Of a DNA stretch of 45,186 nucleotides, positions 15,851 through 24,062 are shown piece after piece. The notes under the pieces were generated by a model that did no database searches, was not told where the DNA came from, and was given only the letters and a program-made list of their open reading frames with translations. The stretch lies in contig CBDUSP010000007.1 of the NCBI GenBank assembly GCA_965370365.1, positions 1 through 45,186 on the forward strand, given 5' to 3'. The stretch is from DAIDHZ01 sp965370365 (GTDB lineage: Bacteria > Chlamydiota > Chlamydiia > Chlamydiales > SM23-39). Position numbers and translations under genes: made by a program. The stretch's first letter is position 1. Every line of letters starts with the position of its first letter.

Positions 15851-16774
15851 TTGAAAGAAGAAGAGACCCCAGCCAATCTAAATATGGGGATTGCCATCAC
15901 CCTGGTCGCCTACATGTTTTTCATTGTAGCGAGCTTTTTGGTACAGACGTTTCCTTCGCATTTTTCCATCGTCCAAATCGTTTTCATTCAGTACATTGCG
16001 AGTCTTGTTTTCCTTTTCCCTCTTTTTTATGTAAAAAAAACTCCAGGCATTAAAACAAAAGAAGTTCCCGTTCATCTGATCCGGGCTTTTGCTGCCGTTA
16101 TTAGTTGGTATTTATATTTTGTTGCCATCCGTTTTCTAGGGCTAGTTGATGCAACAACTCTTAACTACACATCTCCCTTCTTTGTTCCTTTCTTTTGGTG
16201 GATCTGGATGAAAGAGCGCGTGGGGCGCAATGTTTGGTGGGCGATTGTTGTTGGATTTATCGGTGTTTCGGTGATCCTCAACCCCACTAAAGAGATTTTT
16301 CAGCTCGGGTTTGTTCTTGGACTTTTTGCCGGAATTCTAGCTGGGGTGTCTCTTTGTGGAATGCGCGTCCTTTCTATTAAGCAGGAGCCGAAAAGAAGGA
16401 TTATGTTCTATCTTTTCTGTACGGGAGCAATATTGAGTTTTCCCTTTGCCATGGTATACTGGGTGACGCCAACTCCTGAGCAGTGGGTAAAAATGGTTCT
16501 TATTGGGTTTATGACTACCTGTGGGCAGATCCTGCTTACAGTTGCTTATCGTTATGGAACGGCGTCATACCTTTCCCCCTTAAGCTATGTCTCTGTCGTC
16601 TTTGCGGGGATTATAGGGTACTTTTTCCTCGACAATCCTCTGGAGTGGAGAACGTTAATCGGGACCGCTCTAATCGTTCTCGGTGGGTCCGCAACCTATA
16701 TTTTGAAAAAGAAGCCAAAGTCTGTTGCAGAAACGTTCAAGACTTCTGGTTCAGAAAAAAAGCCGCCTCTTTAA
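15851..16774 (+). CDS. EamA/DMT superfamily permease
   Basis: 307 residues with about ten membrane segments in two similar halves, the build of EamA (drug/metabolite transporter) proteins. Typical landmarks are ATTLNYTSPFFVPFFWWIWMKERV near the end of the first half and TASYLSPLSYVSVVFAGIIGYFFLDNPLEWRTLIGTALIVLGG in the second. The first frame start is TTG 15851; ATG 15884 is an alternative, and neither has a good ribosome binding site. A chlamydial DMT protein is known to transport S-adenosylmethionine, but other members carry different metabolites and the substrate here is not determined. The C-terminal tail is lysine rich and cytoplasmic. Divergent from thrS. Confidence 0.85.
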   Translation: MKEEETPANLNMGIAITLVAYMFFIVASFLVQTFPSHFSIVQIVFIQYIASLVFLFPLFYVKKTPGIKTKEVPVHLIRAFAAVISWYLYFVAIRFLGLVDATTLNYTSPFFVPFFWWIWMKERVGRNVWWAIVVGFIGVSVILNPTKEIFQLGFVLGLFAGILAGVSLCGMRVLSIKQEPKRRIMFYLFCTGAILSFPFAMVYWVTPTPEQWVKMVLIGFMTTCGQILLTVAYRYGTASYLSPLSYVSVVFAGIIGYFFLDNPLEWRTLIGTALIVLGGSATYILKKKPKSVAETFKTSGSEKKPPL

Positions 16775-16859
16775 AAAACGCCACAACTCATTCATCTAAT
16801 CTTTCCGAACTCCTTAACTTATAGCAAGTTAAAGTCGTTTGCAAAAGTTGAAAACTGCT

Positions 16860-16906
16860 GAAAAATCATCAAAAATCTTGGACAAAGCGGTTATTTAGCG
16901 TCTCCT
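16860..16906. repeat. Probable remnant of a type A palindromic element
   Basis: The stretch ending GGACAAAGCGGTTATTTAGCGTCTCCT matches the right end of the intact copies (GGCAAAGCARTTATTCARNGTCTCCT) at most positions. Sequence further left agrees only weakly and no matching left end lies at the expected 163-bp distance. The rest of the 148-base gap from 16775 to 16922 holds nothing else that I recognise. Confidence 0.4.
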
Positions 16907-16922
16907 AAAGGGGTTGAAAATT

Positions 16923-17705
16923 ATGTACGCGGATAGAAATTCAAATGTAGCAGCTGCGTTTCTTGATCGTCTGCGACAACATGCTGATAAGCCTTCGGGC
17001 CTGAGTAGCGGAGATACGACGGACACCCTAAAACCAGGCTGTTTCGATGCACTGAGTCAATCTCTCTCGAAAAGGCTGCAGATAGAAAGATCTAATGAGC
17101 CCTCACTTTTATCGCAGCAAACTAACCGGGCGTTATCACCTATTTATTTAGTCCTGCGAGGAAACCAACATTGCATCACCACCGGAACCACAAATGAGAA
17201 TAATGTGAAGCCCCTCCAGGAGATTACTATGTTTGATAGCAAGTGCTTGGGAGCGCTCGCTACACAGGCAAATAACATCAATTCAATCTCTATACAGAAG
17301 GGTGTCTCGATCGGGCCTACGGGGTCGGGCGATTGGTCAGGTTTGTCTAATTTGTATGAATTAAGCTATACTAACACTGGTGGTTTGCCAATGACACATC
17401 AGTTTCCTAATATAAAGAAGTTAGAGCTCTCCCGCGCTGTGCCAGTTGTGGGGGGTCAAGATCTATACAATTTTCCTGATTGGATAGCTTCTCTTCCCAG
17501 CAGTGTTACAATTATTATTTTTGTTTATGAAGAAAGCTTAAACACTTTCTTGAACAAAGTTAAAGGCAATAGGCGAAAAGATGATCAAAAAGGACCTCGG
17601 GTGTTTTTAAGAACCACTTCCCCTAATGGTAAAACGGGAGACACTTCACTGTTCCCGCCATCGAACGTCCCCCTTGCGGTGGCTCCTCTTGCTTTGCCTC
17701 CGTAA
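16923..17705 (+). CDS. Leucine-rich-repeat-like protein, candidate effector
   Basis: About 260 residues from ATG 16923 (AAGGGG nine bases upstream; TTG 16914 also possible). The first 120 residues are polar and Ser/Thr rich. From about 125 to 215 there are LRR-like turns: LSNLYELSYTNTGGLP, FPNIKKLELSRAVPV and FPDWIASLPSSVTIIIF, with leucine spacing near 22-24 residues. The tail is proline rich. No signal peptide or membrane segment is seen. LRR proteins of chlamydia-like bacteria are often predicted to be secreted into the host, which is an inference here. The gene is isolated, and base use looks like its neighbours. Confidence 0.6.
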   Translation: MYADRNSNVAAAFLDRLRQHADKPSGLSSGDTTDTLKPGCFDALSQSLSKRLQIERSNEPSLLSQQTNRALSPIYLVLRGNQHCITTGTTNENNVKPLQEITMFDSKCLGALATQANNINSISIQKGVSIGPTGSGDWSGLSNLYELSYTNTGGLPMTHQFPNIKKLELSRAVPVVGGQDLYNFPDWIASLPSSVTIIIFVYEESLNTFLNKVKGNRRKDDQKGPRVFLRTTSPNGKTGDTSLFPPSNVPLAVAPLALPP

Positions 17706-17716
17706 ACAATAAGTGT

Positions 17717-17739
17717 GCGCCTTCTGAAGTTGAAGGCGC
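17717..17739. terminator. Hairpin between convergent genes
   Basis: GCGCCTTC (17717-17724) and GAAGGCGC (17732-17739) form a perfect 8-bp stem with a seven-base loop in the 49-bp gap between two converging genes. There is no clear T-run on either strand, so it is only a possible terminator. Confidence 0.4.
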
Positions 17740-17754
17740 TAAGAAGCGAAGGGA

Positions 17755-18060
17755 TTAATATCCTTCCATGAGTTTTTGAGCGGCACTCTTTCTTCCACCT
17801 GCGACTTCATCAGAAGCTGGCGTGTATGAATTCAAAGTATAGCCATTACGAATCGTCCACGGCTGTTTCTTTGTAGTGCGTCCGCTCTCGCAGCAAGGCT
17901 CTTCTTTCTGTTTGTCTTCTTTTCTATCTTCTTTTTGCTTTTCTGCTTTTGTGCATCCGGCCATTGAAAGTACACTTCCTAATTTCGAAGGAACGTTTAC
18001 AGCAGAAACGCAAACAGTCGAAAAACTGATAAGTGCAATTGTTAAAAGATATTTGTTCAT
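17755..18060 (-). CDS. Small secreted protein or lipoprotein
   Basis: 101 residues with a convincing signal peptide (MNKYLLTIALISFSTVCVSA). A second motif LSMAGC at residues 31-36 looks like a lipobox but is late for one, so either signal peptidase I cleaves near residue 20 or the true start is further in. The middle is extremely charged (KQKEDRKEDKQKEE) and the protein ends in a polar tail. No family is recognised. It stands alone between a converging gene and the ATPase gene; AGGAG lies nine bases before the ATG (18065-18075 on the complement). Confidence 0.55.
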   Translation of the reverse strand: MNKYLLTIALISFSTVCVSAVNVPSKLGSVLSMAGCTKAEKQKEDRKEDKQKEEPCCESGRTTKKQPWTIRNGYTLNSYTPASDEVAGGRKSAAQKLMEGY

Positions 18061-18160
18061 GATATGGGCTCCTAAATTACTTTATTCTATCAAAATCCTA
18101 AGATTCGAAAATGTTTTGTAGCCTCAAATAGAGGCCTCTTATATTGCCTATATCATAAAC

Positions 18161-19972
18161 TTATTTTTTTAAAACACGAATCGCATTTAAAATTACTGCG
18201 ACATCGATAATCTCTTGAAGAAGAGCTCCAAATGGAGGTGATATTTTACCGAAAGCGGCAATGATCATTAGGATGAAACTTAATCCTATTCCGATGAAAA
18301 TACTTTGTTTTGCGATAAAAAGAGTTCTCTTTCCGATTGTTATTGCGCTTATGACTTTTGATAAATCATCGACAAGAAGAACAATGTTTGCAGCTTCTGC
18401 AGAAATTGCAGTTCCGCGAGATCCCATAGCAATCCCTACAGTTGCAGTTGCAAGAGCCGGAGCGTCATTGATTCCGTCACCTACCATAATAAGAGTTTTG
18501 TTTTCTCTTTTTAAGTTCTGGACGATTTGAACTTTTTGTTCAGGAAAGAGTTCCGCAGAAAACTCTTTGATACCGGCTTCGTCGGAGATTTTTTTTGCAG
18601 CGTCTTTACTATCCCCAGTAACCATCATGATTTTTTGGATTCCCAAAGTTTTGAGATCTTGAATGATTTTTGGAACGCTGGGTCGCATCTTATCGGTAAG
18701 AGAGATCGCTCCAATGCAAACTTGATCCTTAATGACATAAACAGAGCTTAACCCGGAGTTTGGAGGATCTTTTCCAAGCAGCTCTTTTACAAGAGCTGCA
18801 GATCCAAGTGTATACATATGTCCATCGATCTCACCACTTGCAGATCTTCCAGGAACCTCTTCGAAATTTTTAGCAAGAGGAAGGGTTTTGAATTTTTTCA
18901 ACCCCGTTTCGGTAATCGCCTTCGCAATTGAGTGGGTCGAGAGCTGTTCCACAGAGGCGGCATTTTTTAGAATTTCTTCTTCGGACTCTTCCCCAAATGA
19001 GATCACTTTTTCGATCATGGGAAGGCCATGCGTCAGGGTTCCTGTTTTATCAAAGAGGATGGTTTCGGCCTGTCCAATCTGTTCAATCGCAGCGCCTCCC
19101 TTAACAATAATCCCCTCCCGTGCTGACTGGTTGATTCCGCAAATGATGGCAAGTGGGGTTGCAAGAATTAAGGGACACGGTGTTGCAACGACAAGAACTG
19201 CTAAGCCTGAGATAAAATCTTGAGTAATCACGACCCCTAAAGCCGCCATAACAAGTGCAAGCGGGGTAAATAAAATGGCGTACTTATCTGCGAGTCGTTG
19301 AATCGGAGCCTTTTCTTCTTGGGCTTTTTGGACAAGCTGAACGATCTTTCTGTACTGGCTGTCCTCGCTTTTTTTATCCGCGCGCATTTCGATTGCCCCG
19401 CTGATATTTATGGTGCCGCTTAAAAGAACAGAGCCTTGCGTTTTTTCTTTATCTAGGGGCTCCCCTGTAATTGCTGATTCATCGACTTGCGTATGCCCTT
19501 CTAAAATGGTTCCGTCGACGGGAATCATTTCTCCGGGTCTTACAATTAACGTGTCTCCGACCATAACTTCTTGCACATCAATCTCTTCGATCTCTTTGCG
19601 TTTTCGTCTCGCTTTTCTCGGTTCTCGTTTCAAAAGCTCTTCTAGAGAAGAAGAGGCTCTTTTAAAACCATACTTTTCAATCGCTTCTCCGCCAGACTGC
19701 ATAAGGACAACGACTGCGCCCGCAAAGGCTTCATTCAAAATGGCGGCAGTGATGATTGCGAGCATGGCGACAATATCGGAGGCGAACTTTCCTCGGAGCA
19801 TCCCCTTTGTCGTTTCATAGACAATTGGGGTTCCTCCAAGAATTAGGGTTGCAAACCAGATCCGATGCCCCCAGATCTTGTTCTCAAGGAAGACGGCGAC
19901 GCCCACTAGAATGGCCGTAAGGACAAATAGAGGGATTGGGTAATCTTTAGTGAAGGACCAAATACGTCTCAT
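18161..19972 (-). CDS. Heavy-metal-type P1B ATPase
   Basis: About 603 residues. Landmarks in order: two early membrane segments (LFVLTAILVGVAVFL, IWFATLILGG), the actuator TGEP in DESAITGEPLDKE, the ion-binding membrane motif VVATPCPLILATP, the phosphorylation site DKTGTLTHG with the invariant Asp, the HSIAKAI nucleotide-binding motif (P1B 'HP'-like, here HS), and GDGINDAPAL. There is no N-terminal metal-binding HMA domain. The TPCPL form and absence of the domain leave the metal open. The chosen start is ATG 19972 (MRRIW). A longer frame to 20071 runs through a palindromic repeat and would add about 33 residues of repeat-derived sequence. The bases from 18061 to 18160 hold only a small GCCTC/GAGGC hairpin at about 18121-18135. 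Confidence 0.88.
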   Translation of the reverse strand: MRRIWSFTKDYPIPLFVLTAILVGVAVFLENKIWGHRIWFATLILGGTPIVYETTKGMLRGKFASDIVAMLAIITAAILNEAFAGAVVVLMQSGGEAIEKYGFKRASSSLEELLKREPRKARRKRKEIEEIDVQEVMVGDTLIVRPGEMIPVDGTILEGHTQVDESAITGEPLDKEKTQGSVLLSGTINISGAIEMRADKKSEDSQYRKIVQLVQKAQEEKAPIQRLADKYAILFTPLALVMAALGVVITQDFISGLAVLVVATPCPLILATPLAIICGINQSAREGIIVKGGAAIEQIGQAETILFDKTGTLTHGLPMIEKVISFGEESEEEILKNAASVEQLSTHSIAKAITETGLKKFKTLPLAKNFEEVPGRSASGEIDGHMYTLGSAALVKELLGKDPPNSGLSSVYVIKDQVCIGAISLTDKMRPSVPKIIQDLKTLGIQKIMMVTGDSKDAAKKISDEAGIKEFSAELFPEQKVQIVQNLKRENKTLIMVGDGINDAPALATATVGIAMGSRGTAISAEAANIVLLVDDLSKVISAITIGKRTLFIAKQSIFIGIGLSFILMIIAAFGKISPPFGALLQEIIDVAVILNAIRVLKK

Positions 19973-19985
19973 GTTACAATCCATA

Positions 19986-20147
19986 AGGAGACATTGAATA
20001 ACTGCTTTGCCGGGGATTCGTACCAAAAACGCCGAAAAAGTTAATTTGGAGATCGGAATAAACTTTGTCAAGTTATGCAGATCGAAAATTAGCTTTTTCG
20101 GTGAGTTTTGGCCGAAGAGCTGGCAAATGAGTTGTTCAGTGTCTCCT
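19986..20147. repeat. Palindromic element type A, copy 1
   Basis: Begins AGGAGACATTGAATAACTGC (19986) and ends in the complement of AGGAGACACTGAACAACTC (20147). The arms pair along their length, including CCGAAAAAGTTAATTTGGAG against its imperfect complement. It lies in the divergent space between the P1B ATPase gene and ispD, in the opposite orientation to copies 2 and 3. It provides the sequence just upstream of the ATPase start. Confidence 0.85.
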
Positions 20148-20166
20148 ATAGTAAATCGGGGTTTTT

Positions 20167-20826
20167 GTGTATCAAGGGCATAGAGTTGGGGCCATTATCC
20201 TAATGGCAGGAGAGGGCGCGCGCTTTGGATCGAGTCTTCCAAAGCAATTTCTCCCTCTTGGGGACAAAAAAGTCTATGAACACACGCTTAATGTCTTTGA
20301 GGAATCTGCCCTTTTTGATGAGATCATTTTAGTTTGTCACCCCAAATGGGTAGAAACGGGGATGATTCCCGGAGGAAAGACGCGGCAAGAATCATCATAC
20401 CTTGGCCTTCAAGGGTTTAAGGATCAGCCAGATATTGTCCTTATCCACGACGCCGTTCGTCCTTTTGTCTCGAAAAGGATTCTGGAAGAAAATATCCGCA
20501 TGGCAATTAAGCATGGAGCCGTCGATACCTGCATCCCAACAGCCGATACGCTCGTTTATTCTCCAAATGGAGACACAATCGAGACAATTCCTAAAAGAGC
20601 CTCCTATTTAAGGGGGCAAACGCCACAAACCTTTCAGTTTCAAATAATTAAGGAAGCTCACGAAAAAGCTCTTATTACAAATGCCTCAGACGATTGTCAG
20701 CTAGTTCTCTCTACAGGGAAGCCCATTCATATCGTCCAGGGAAGTGACCGTAATGTTAAAATCACAACAGAATTTGACATTACTATTGCAGAATCGTTAC
20801 TAGTTAGTAATAATTTGACATATTAA
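20167..20826 (+). CDS. ispD: 2-C-methyl-D-erythritol 4-phosphate cytidylyltransferase
   Basis: 219 residues from GTG 20167 with GGGG six bases upstream. The nucleotide-binding N-terminus GAIILMAGEGARFGSSLPKQFLPLGDKKV carries the GxGxRxG and PKQF motifs (here E-G-A-R-F-G). VHDAVRPF-type sequence follows as LIHDAVRPFVS, then RGQTPQTFQF and a C-terminal KITTEFDITIAESLL. It makes CDP-methylerythritol from MEP and CTP in the non-mevalonate isoprenoid pathway, which chlamydiae use. Slightly shorter than E. coli IspD, with all motifs present. Confidence 0.93.
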   Translation: MYQGHRVGAIILMAGEGARFGSSLPKQFLPLGDKKVYEHTLNVFEESALFDEIILVCHPKWVETGMIPGGKTRQESSYLGLQGFKDQPDIVLIHDAVRPFVSKRILEENIRMAIKHGAVDTCIPTADTLVYSPNGDTIETIPKRASYLRGQTPQTFQFQIIKEAHEKALITNASDDCQLVLSTGKPIHIVQGSDRNVKITTEFDITIAESLLVSNNLTY

Positions 20827-20843
20827 TTCCCTTATAATAAATT
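20815..20843 (+). promoter_or_regulatory. Possible sigma-70-type promoter for the 20870 gene
   Basis: TTGACA (20815-20820, overlapping the end of ispD) is 17 bases from TAAATT (20838-20843). A TATAAT at 20833-20838 is only 12 bases from the same -35, so the assignment of the -10 is uncertain. The gene starts 27 bases downstream. Confidence 0.4.
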
Positions 20844-20869
20844 AAAAATAGACAACGAGGGAGCTTTAT

Positions 20870-21301
20870 ATGTTGAGTCCTACGCAGATTGAGCAGTCTT
20901 ATCAGGATTTTGTAAGTAATCTTCCAGAGTTTGCGCACGATGGGATTCTGTCTGTGAATCTCGGATTTTTACATGAGCAGGGGATTTTGGACACATTGGG
21001 TACTGACGATGATGATTCTGAAGATCTTACGCAGTTTTTCCATGTGATTGAAAGCCCTGAAAAAGTGACTCTTTTCAATGAGCATTTTGTTGTTTGGATT
21101 GTTCCGAAGATGGAAGAGGAGCAGCCCGTTACGTTTGTCTTAATTGCGACAACTCACGCGGATAAGGCGCAGCTTGAGATCGTCTTCACAACGGACGGGG
21201 TGTATAACAGCCCTCGTTATGTCTTAAAAGTGTTGCAACACTTTCTCTCTGATATGCTTGAGACAGAGGCGACACTCATTGCTTTTGAGAAAAATGCTTA
21301 A
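20870..21301 (+). CDS. Small acidic protein, unrecognised (chaperone-like size and charge)
   Basis: 143 residues, acidic (GTDDDDSEDL at about 44-53), no signal or membrane segment, GAGGGAG seven bases before the ATG. The pattern is helix, strands (HFVVWIVPKM, PVTFVLIATTH, AQLEIVFTTDG), then a long C-terminal helix (RYVLKVLQHFLSDMLETEATLIAF). This alternation, low pI and length resemble class I type III secretion chaperones (CesT fold), which chlamydiae have in number. The resemblance is structural impression only. Neighbours give no further hint. Confidence 0.55.
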   Translation: MLSPTQIEQSYQDFVSNLPEFAHDGILSVNLGFLHEQGILDTLGTDDDDSEDLTQFFHVIESPEKVTLFNEHFVVWIVPKMEEEQPVTFVLIATTHADKAQLEIVFTTDGVYNSPRYVLKVLQHFLSDMLETEATLIAFEKNA

Positions 21302-21363
21302 CACCTTGACTTAAAGGGTCTTGGGGCGGCAAACTCTACGCTTCGCATCTAACGGAGCCTTTT

Positions 21364-22233
21364 ATGCTTGTCCCTTCCTCTGATACTAAAGTTTCATGGA
21401 ATGGATTCTTTTTAGACCCAGTGTCGATAGGCACTCTCGGAGGAGGCCTTGCTGCTTGTGCTCTAGCTATTTATGGTGTTGGGCAGTGTTTAAAGCATTG
21501 TTTTTCTGGGGGTAAAAATTTCAACTCTGATGAAGCTATATTCCTTAAGCGTTGGTTGCCTCATCAAGACGACCCTTTATTGAAGTATGAAGTGGAGCTT
21601 TGTTCTCAACAAGGTCAGCTGTTTTGCTATGTTAACAAACCTGAAAACAGCTTCCGGGTTGAGATCTCTCTGAAAGGGAAATCTATAGAGGAGGAAATCG
21701 CGCGGTTGAAAAAACTCAGGCCTATTATTGGAGACGGTAAAATTTGCTTTTCAGATGAATACAAAAGCGCGCTTAATCCGAGCATCGCCTTGAGCGACAA
21801 GGTGTGTGCTGTTTCGCTTGTTAAGTCGGCCACTACAGACGGAGGATATGAGCTGATTGTGGAAAGAGTTCAAGGCGTCCGCTGTCAGATATCTAAAATT
21901 CATAGAGTTGTTACTTTTTTGCTTGGGGGAAGAGCTTCTTGTCTGGAGACTGTTGATCCTGTTTTCGGGGAGGAGGCTTTGCAGGGGTTACAGGCTCGGA
22001 AGATAGAGACTTGGAGCCTTTCTGCGGAACAAGTGTTGAAGAATACGGTCTGTCCCAATAAAAAGCCTGATACTTATAGCGCTGAAGAGGCCTGGAATCT
22101 TGTTTGGGAAAAGAAGATTTTGAAGGACATGGGGGTCTCTGATGACGACCTTTCTCGGGTAGAGCGAAAGAGTCGCGAATCTAGCCCTCAGGCACTCTCT
22201 CCTACACAGTTAAACAAACGAAAGAGAAAGTAA
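21364..22233 (+). CDS. Putative membrane-anchored protein, lineage specific
   Basis: 289 residues with a glycine-rich membrane segment near the N-terminus (IGTLGGGLAACALAIYGVGQCL, about 21-42) and a soluble remainder of mixed strands and helices that ends in a basic tail (LNKRKRK). Twelve or so cysteines are scattered through it. No family motif is visible. The gene is followed after ten bases by the end of the converging lptE-like gene. A single N-terminal membrane segment with a large soluble domain would fit an inclusion-membrane or envelope protein, but that is speculation. Confidence 0.55.
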   Translation: MLVPSSDTKVSWNGFFLDPVSIGTLGGGLAACALAIYGVGQCLKHCFSGGKNFNSDEAIFLKRWLPHQDDPLLKYEVELCSQQGQLFCYVNKPENSFRVEISLKGKSIEEEIARLKKLRPIIGDGKICFSDEYKSALNPSIALSDKVCAVSLVKSATTDGGYELIVERVQGVRCQISKIHRVVTFLLGGRASCLETVDPVFGEEALQGLQARKIETWSLSAEQVLKNTVCPNKKPDTYSAEEAWNLVWEKKILKDMGVSDDDLSRVERKSRESSPQALSPTQLNKRKRK

Positions 22234-22243
22234 CATCACTTGG

Positions 22244-22840
22244 CTACCATGCAGAAAAAATGGTGTCGGCGATTTTTTGAGCGAGTCTTTCATGGAGTGG
22301 TCGTCCGGCAGCTTCTTGAGCTGAGTCAATGGGCTCTAACTGGCCAAGCGAAAAGGCAAGGGCTGTTGTTCTCACCCCGCGCGAGTTTGTAAAGGCAAGA
22401 TCTTGAATCGAGTCTCCGTCGATGTAGTCGTAGTCTGCGTTTGCAGTAATGAGATAGGGGCCCTTTGCAATGGTATCAGAGTCTTTTTCATAGAGAGTTA
22501 CTTGGGCAGACATCTGTTTGCGCCCTTCTGTTGCAACGATATTTTTTCGGATCTCTCCTGAGACTTTTTGCTTGTCCTTGCGGTAGCCAATAACTTGGTT
22601 TTGCGCATTTACGAGATCGATTTTTAGTCGGTAATCCCCATCTCTTGGCTGGACATTAGCGATTCCGGAAGCGGTGAGTGTTCGAACGACTTCCGCAGTG
22701 AATGTGCCATCATCATCTCCAGATGCGTAGGGGATGACAACGGTTGGAATTTGTCCGTCGGGGAAATTGGGGTACCATTGATAGCCACAGCTGGCAAGGA
22801 GAAGAAGCAATAAAAGTTTAGGAGACACTGAACAATTCAT
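22244..22840 (-). CDS. LptE-like LPS-assembly lipoprotein
   Basis: 198 residues with a lipoprotein signal (KLLLLLLLASCGYQW, lipobox LASC, Cys18) followed by the CGY..yP pattern that opens LptE-family proteins. Strand-rich sequence follows, with IPTVVIPYASGDDDG, a beta-rich centre (YRLKIDLVNAQNQVIGYR, SAQVTLYEK) and an amphipathic C-terminal helix (LHERLAQKIADTIFSAW). LptE plugs the LptD barrel that delivers lipopolysaccharide to the outer membrane. The first seven codons (MNCSVSP) lie within a type A palindrome, so the present start was provided by that element. A BamD-like gene lies upstream on the same strand. Confidence 0.75.
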   Translation of the reverse strand: MNCSVSPKLLLLLLLASCGYQWYPNFPDGQIPTVVIPYASGDDDGTFTAEVVRTLTASGIANVQPRDGDYRLKIDLVNAQNQVIGYRKDKQKVSGEIRKNIVATEGRKQMSAQVTLYEKDSDTIAKGPYLITANADYDYIDGDSIQDLAFTNSRGVRTTALAFSLGQLEPIDSAQEAAGRPLHERLAQKIADTIFSAW

Positions 22841-22982
22841 TCGCCCTCTCTTCGGCTAAAATTAACCGAAAAAGATAATTCTCAACCTGCAGTAACTCAC
22901 TCGAGTTAATTCCGGTTTCCGAATTAACTTTTTCGGCGCTTTTAGCTCGAATCCAGGGCAAAGCAATTATTCAGAGTCTCCT
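22820..22982. repeat. Palindromic element type A, copy 2
   Basis: From AGGAGACACTGAACAATTC (22820) to ...GCAATTATTCAGAGTCTCCT (22982). The two arms are imperfect complements over 163 bp and meet at CTCGAG near 22902. The element fills the gap between the bamD-like and lptE-like genes. Its right edge lies directly beyond the bamD-like stop and its left edge contains the lptE-like start codon. Confidence 0.9.
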
Positions 22983-23906
22983 TTACTTCGACCCATCTAA
23001 GCGATTGAGTTTTTCTTGCGCTGCAATGGCAGCGGAAGTTTCGGGATACTGCGAGAGCACTTTTTTATAGTAGATCTTTGCAGCTGGTGCTTTTTTCGTT
23101 TTCTGAAAAAAGGTTCCCGTGTTTAGAAGATTTTGTGCAAACGCTTCTTTTGTCTTTTGAATGTATTCTTCCGCATTATTTAGGCGTGGTTCTCTGGGGA
23201 ATGCGAGTCGAAATTTCTGAAAGGTTACCTTTGCAAGGTCAAGAAGATCGGGATCAAGGCTTTTTCCCTGACACTGCATGTAATAGACATGAACTTTTTC
23301 AAGATATGCCTCTGCAGCAAGCTCATGTTTTGGAAATCTGCGGATGAGTAAGTCGAGTGTCTCAAGGCTTGGCTTATAGTCTTCAAGCTCTGCTTGGATC
23401 TGTGCTTTGCCAAGGAGGGATTTTGCAGCAAATGCACCGTGCGGGACGGTTGCAATCACTTCATCATAGATCTCAATTGCGTCTTCTTTGGCAGAGAGCC
23501 ATTTTGGCGCTTTATGAGAGTCGAAAAGAGGCTTTTTTTCCCCGTTTCTAAACCTTTCCGCAATCCCAAATTTGTAGGCAATCGCATCTTCAAACCGGCG
23601 AAGCGTATTGGGTGTATTCAAGTAAGCTGTAAAGTAATCGTTTGCATTAAAGGGATGACCTAAGTTGAGGTAGGCCTCTCCGATATAAAAGGCAGCATCT
23701 TGAGAAAAAGGGCTTGTTGGAAAGTGATAGGAAAGAACGGTGGCGTAGTCGACAACGGACCACCAATCCTTATCGAGCATTGCCTGGTGCAAATACCCAT
23801 TAAATTCTTGAGCTGAGGGCCCTGTATTTTCCCAGGAGAGGTCTTCCTCTTCTAAGGCCATCAGGGGAAGGCCGCAGATAAGGAAGAGAAAAAGAACCTT
23901 CTTCAT
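22983..23906 (-). CDS. BamD-like TPR protein
   Basis: About 307 residues from ATG 23906 (MKKVLFLFLICGLPLMA); longer starts at 23918 and 23948 exist. A signal peptide is followed by helical repeats with TPR-type pairs (DWWSVVDYATVLSYHFPTSP, DAAFYIGEAYLNLGHPFNAN, AAKSLLGKAQIQAELEDY, KHELAAEAYLEKVHVYYMQ, AKIYYKKVLSQYPETSAA). This is the arrangement of BamD/ComL, the lipoprotein that binds BamA in outer-membrane protein assembly. A clear lipobox is not seen; the only early cysteine (FLIC) does not fit, so either it is soluble in the periplasm or the anchor differs. Its pairing with an LptE-like gene supports an envelope role. Confidence 0.7.
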   Translation of the reverse strand: MKKVLFLFLICGLPLMALEEEDLSWENTGPSAQEFNGYLHQAMLDKDWWSVVDYATVLSYHFPTSPFSQDAAFYIGEAYLNLGHPFNANDYFTAYLNTPNTLRRFEDAIAYKFGIAERFRNGEKKPLFDSHKAPKWLSAKEDAIEIYDEVIATVPHGAFAAKSLLGKAQIQAELEDYKPSLETLDLLIRRFPKHELAAEAYLEKVHVYYMQCQGKSLDPDLLDLAKVTFQKFRLAFPREPRLNNAEEYIQKTKEAFAQNLLNTGTFFQKTKKAPAAKIYYKKVLSQYPETSAAIAAQEKLNRLDGSK

Positions 23907-24062
23907 GCTAGATCTCATAGAGAACCAGGGTAAGAGATTGCAATACATTCTGTCAATTGTTTGTCAGGGCTGTAAGCGCAAAGCTGTAATGTCACCCCTC
24001 CACTACAAAAACAGCTGTATCTTATTTATTGTTAGTTGGTTGAGGTTCTTGAAAAAAGATTC

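Noticed and set aside
19973..20071. N-terminal extension of the P1B ATPase through the palindromic repeat
   Set aside because: The frame is open, but the added residues are encoded by the type A element and include no metal-binding motif. The protein from 19972 already begins just before the first membrane segment.
21304..21345. Similarity between TTGACTTAAAGGGTCTT...TACGCTTC here and the uhpC promoter TTGACTTTAGGGTCTT...TACGCTTC
   Set aside because: The common words are striking, but spacing differs (25 against 18 bases) and two cases are too few to claim a shared regulator.
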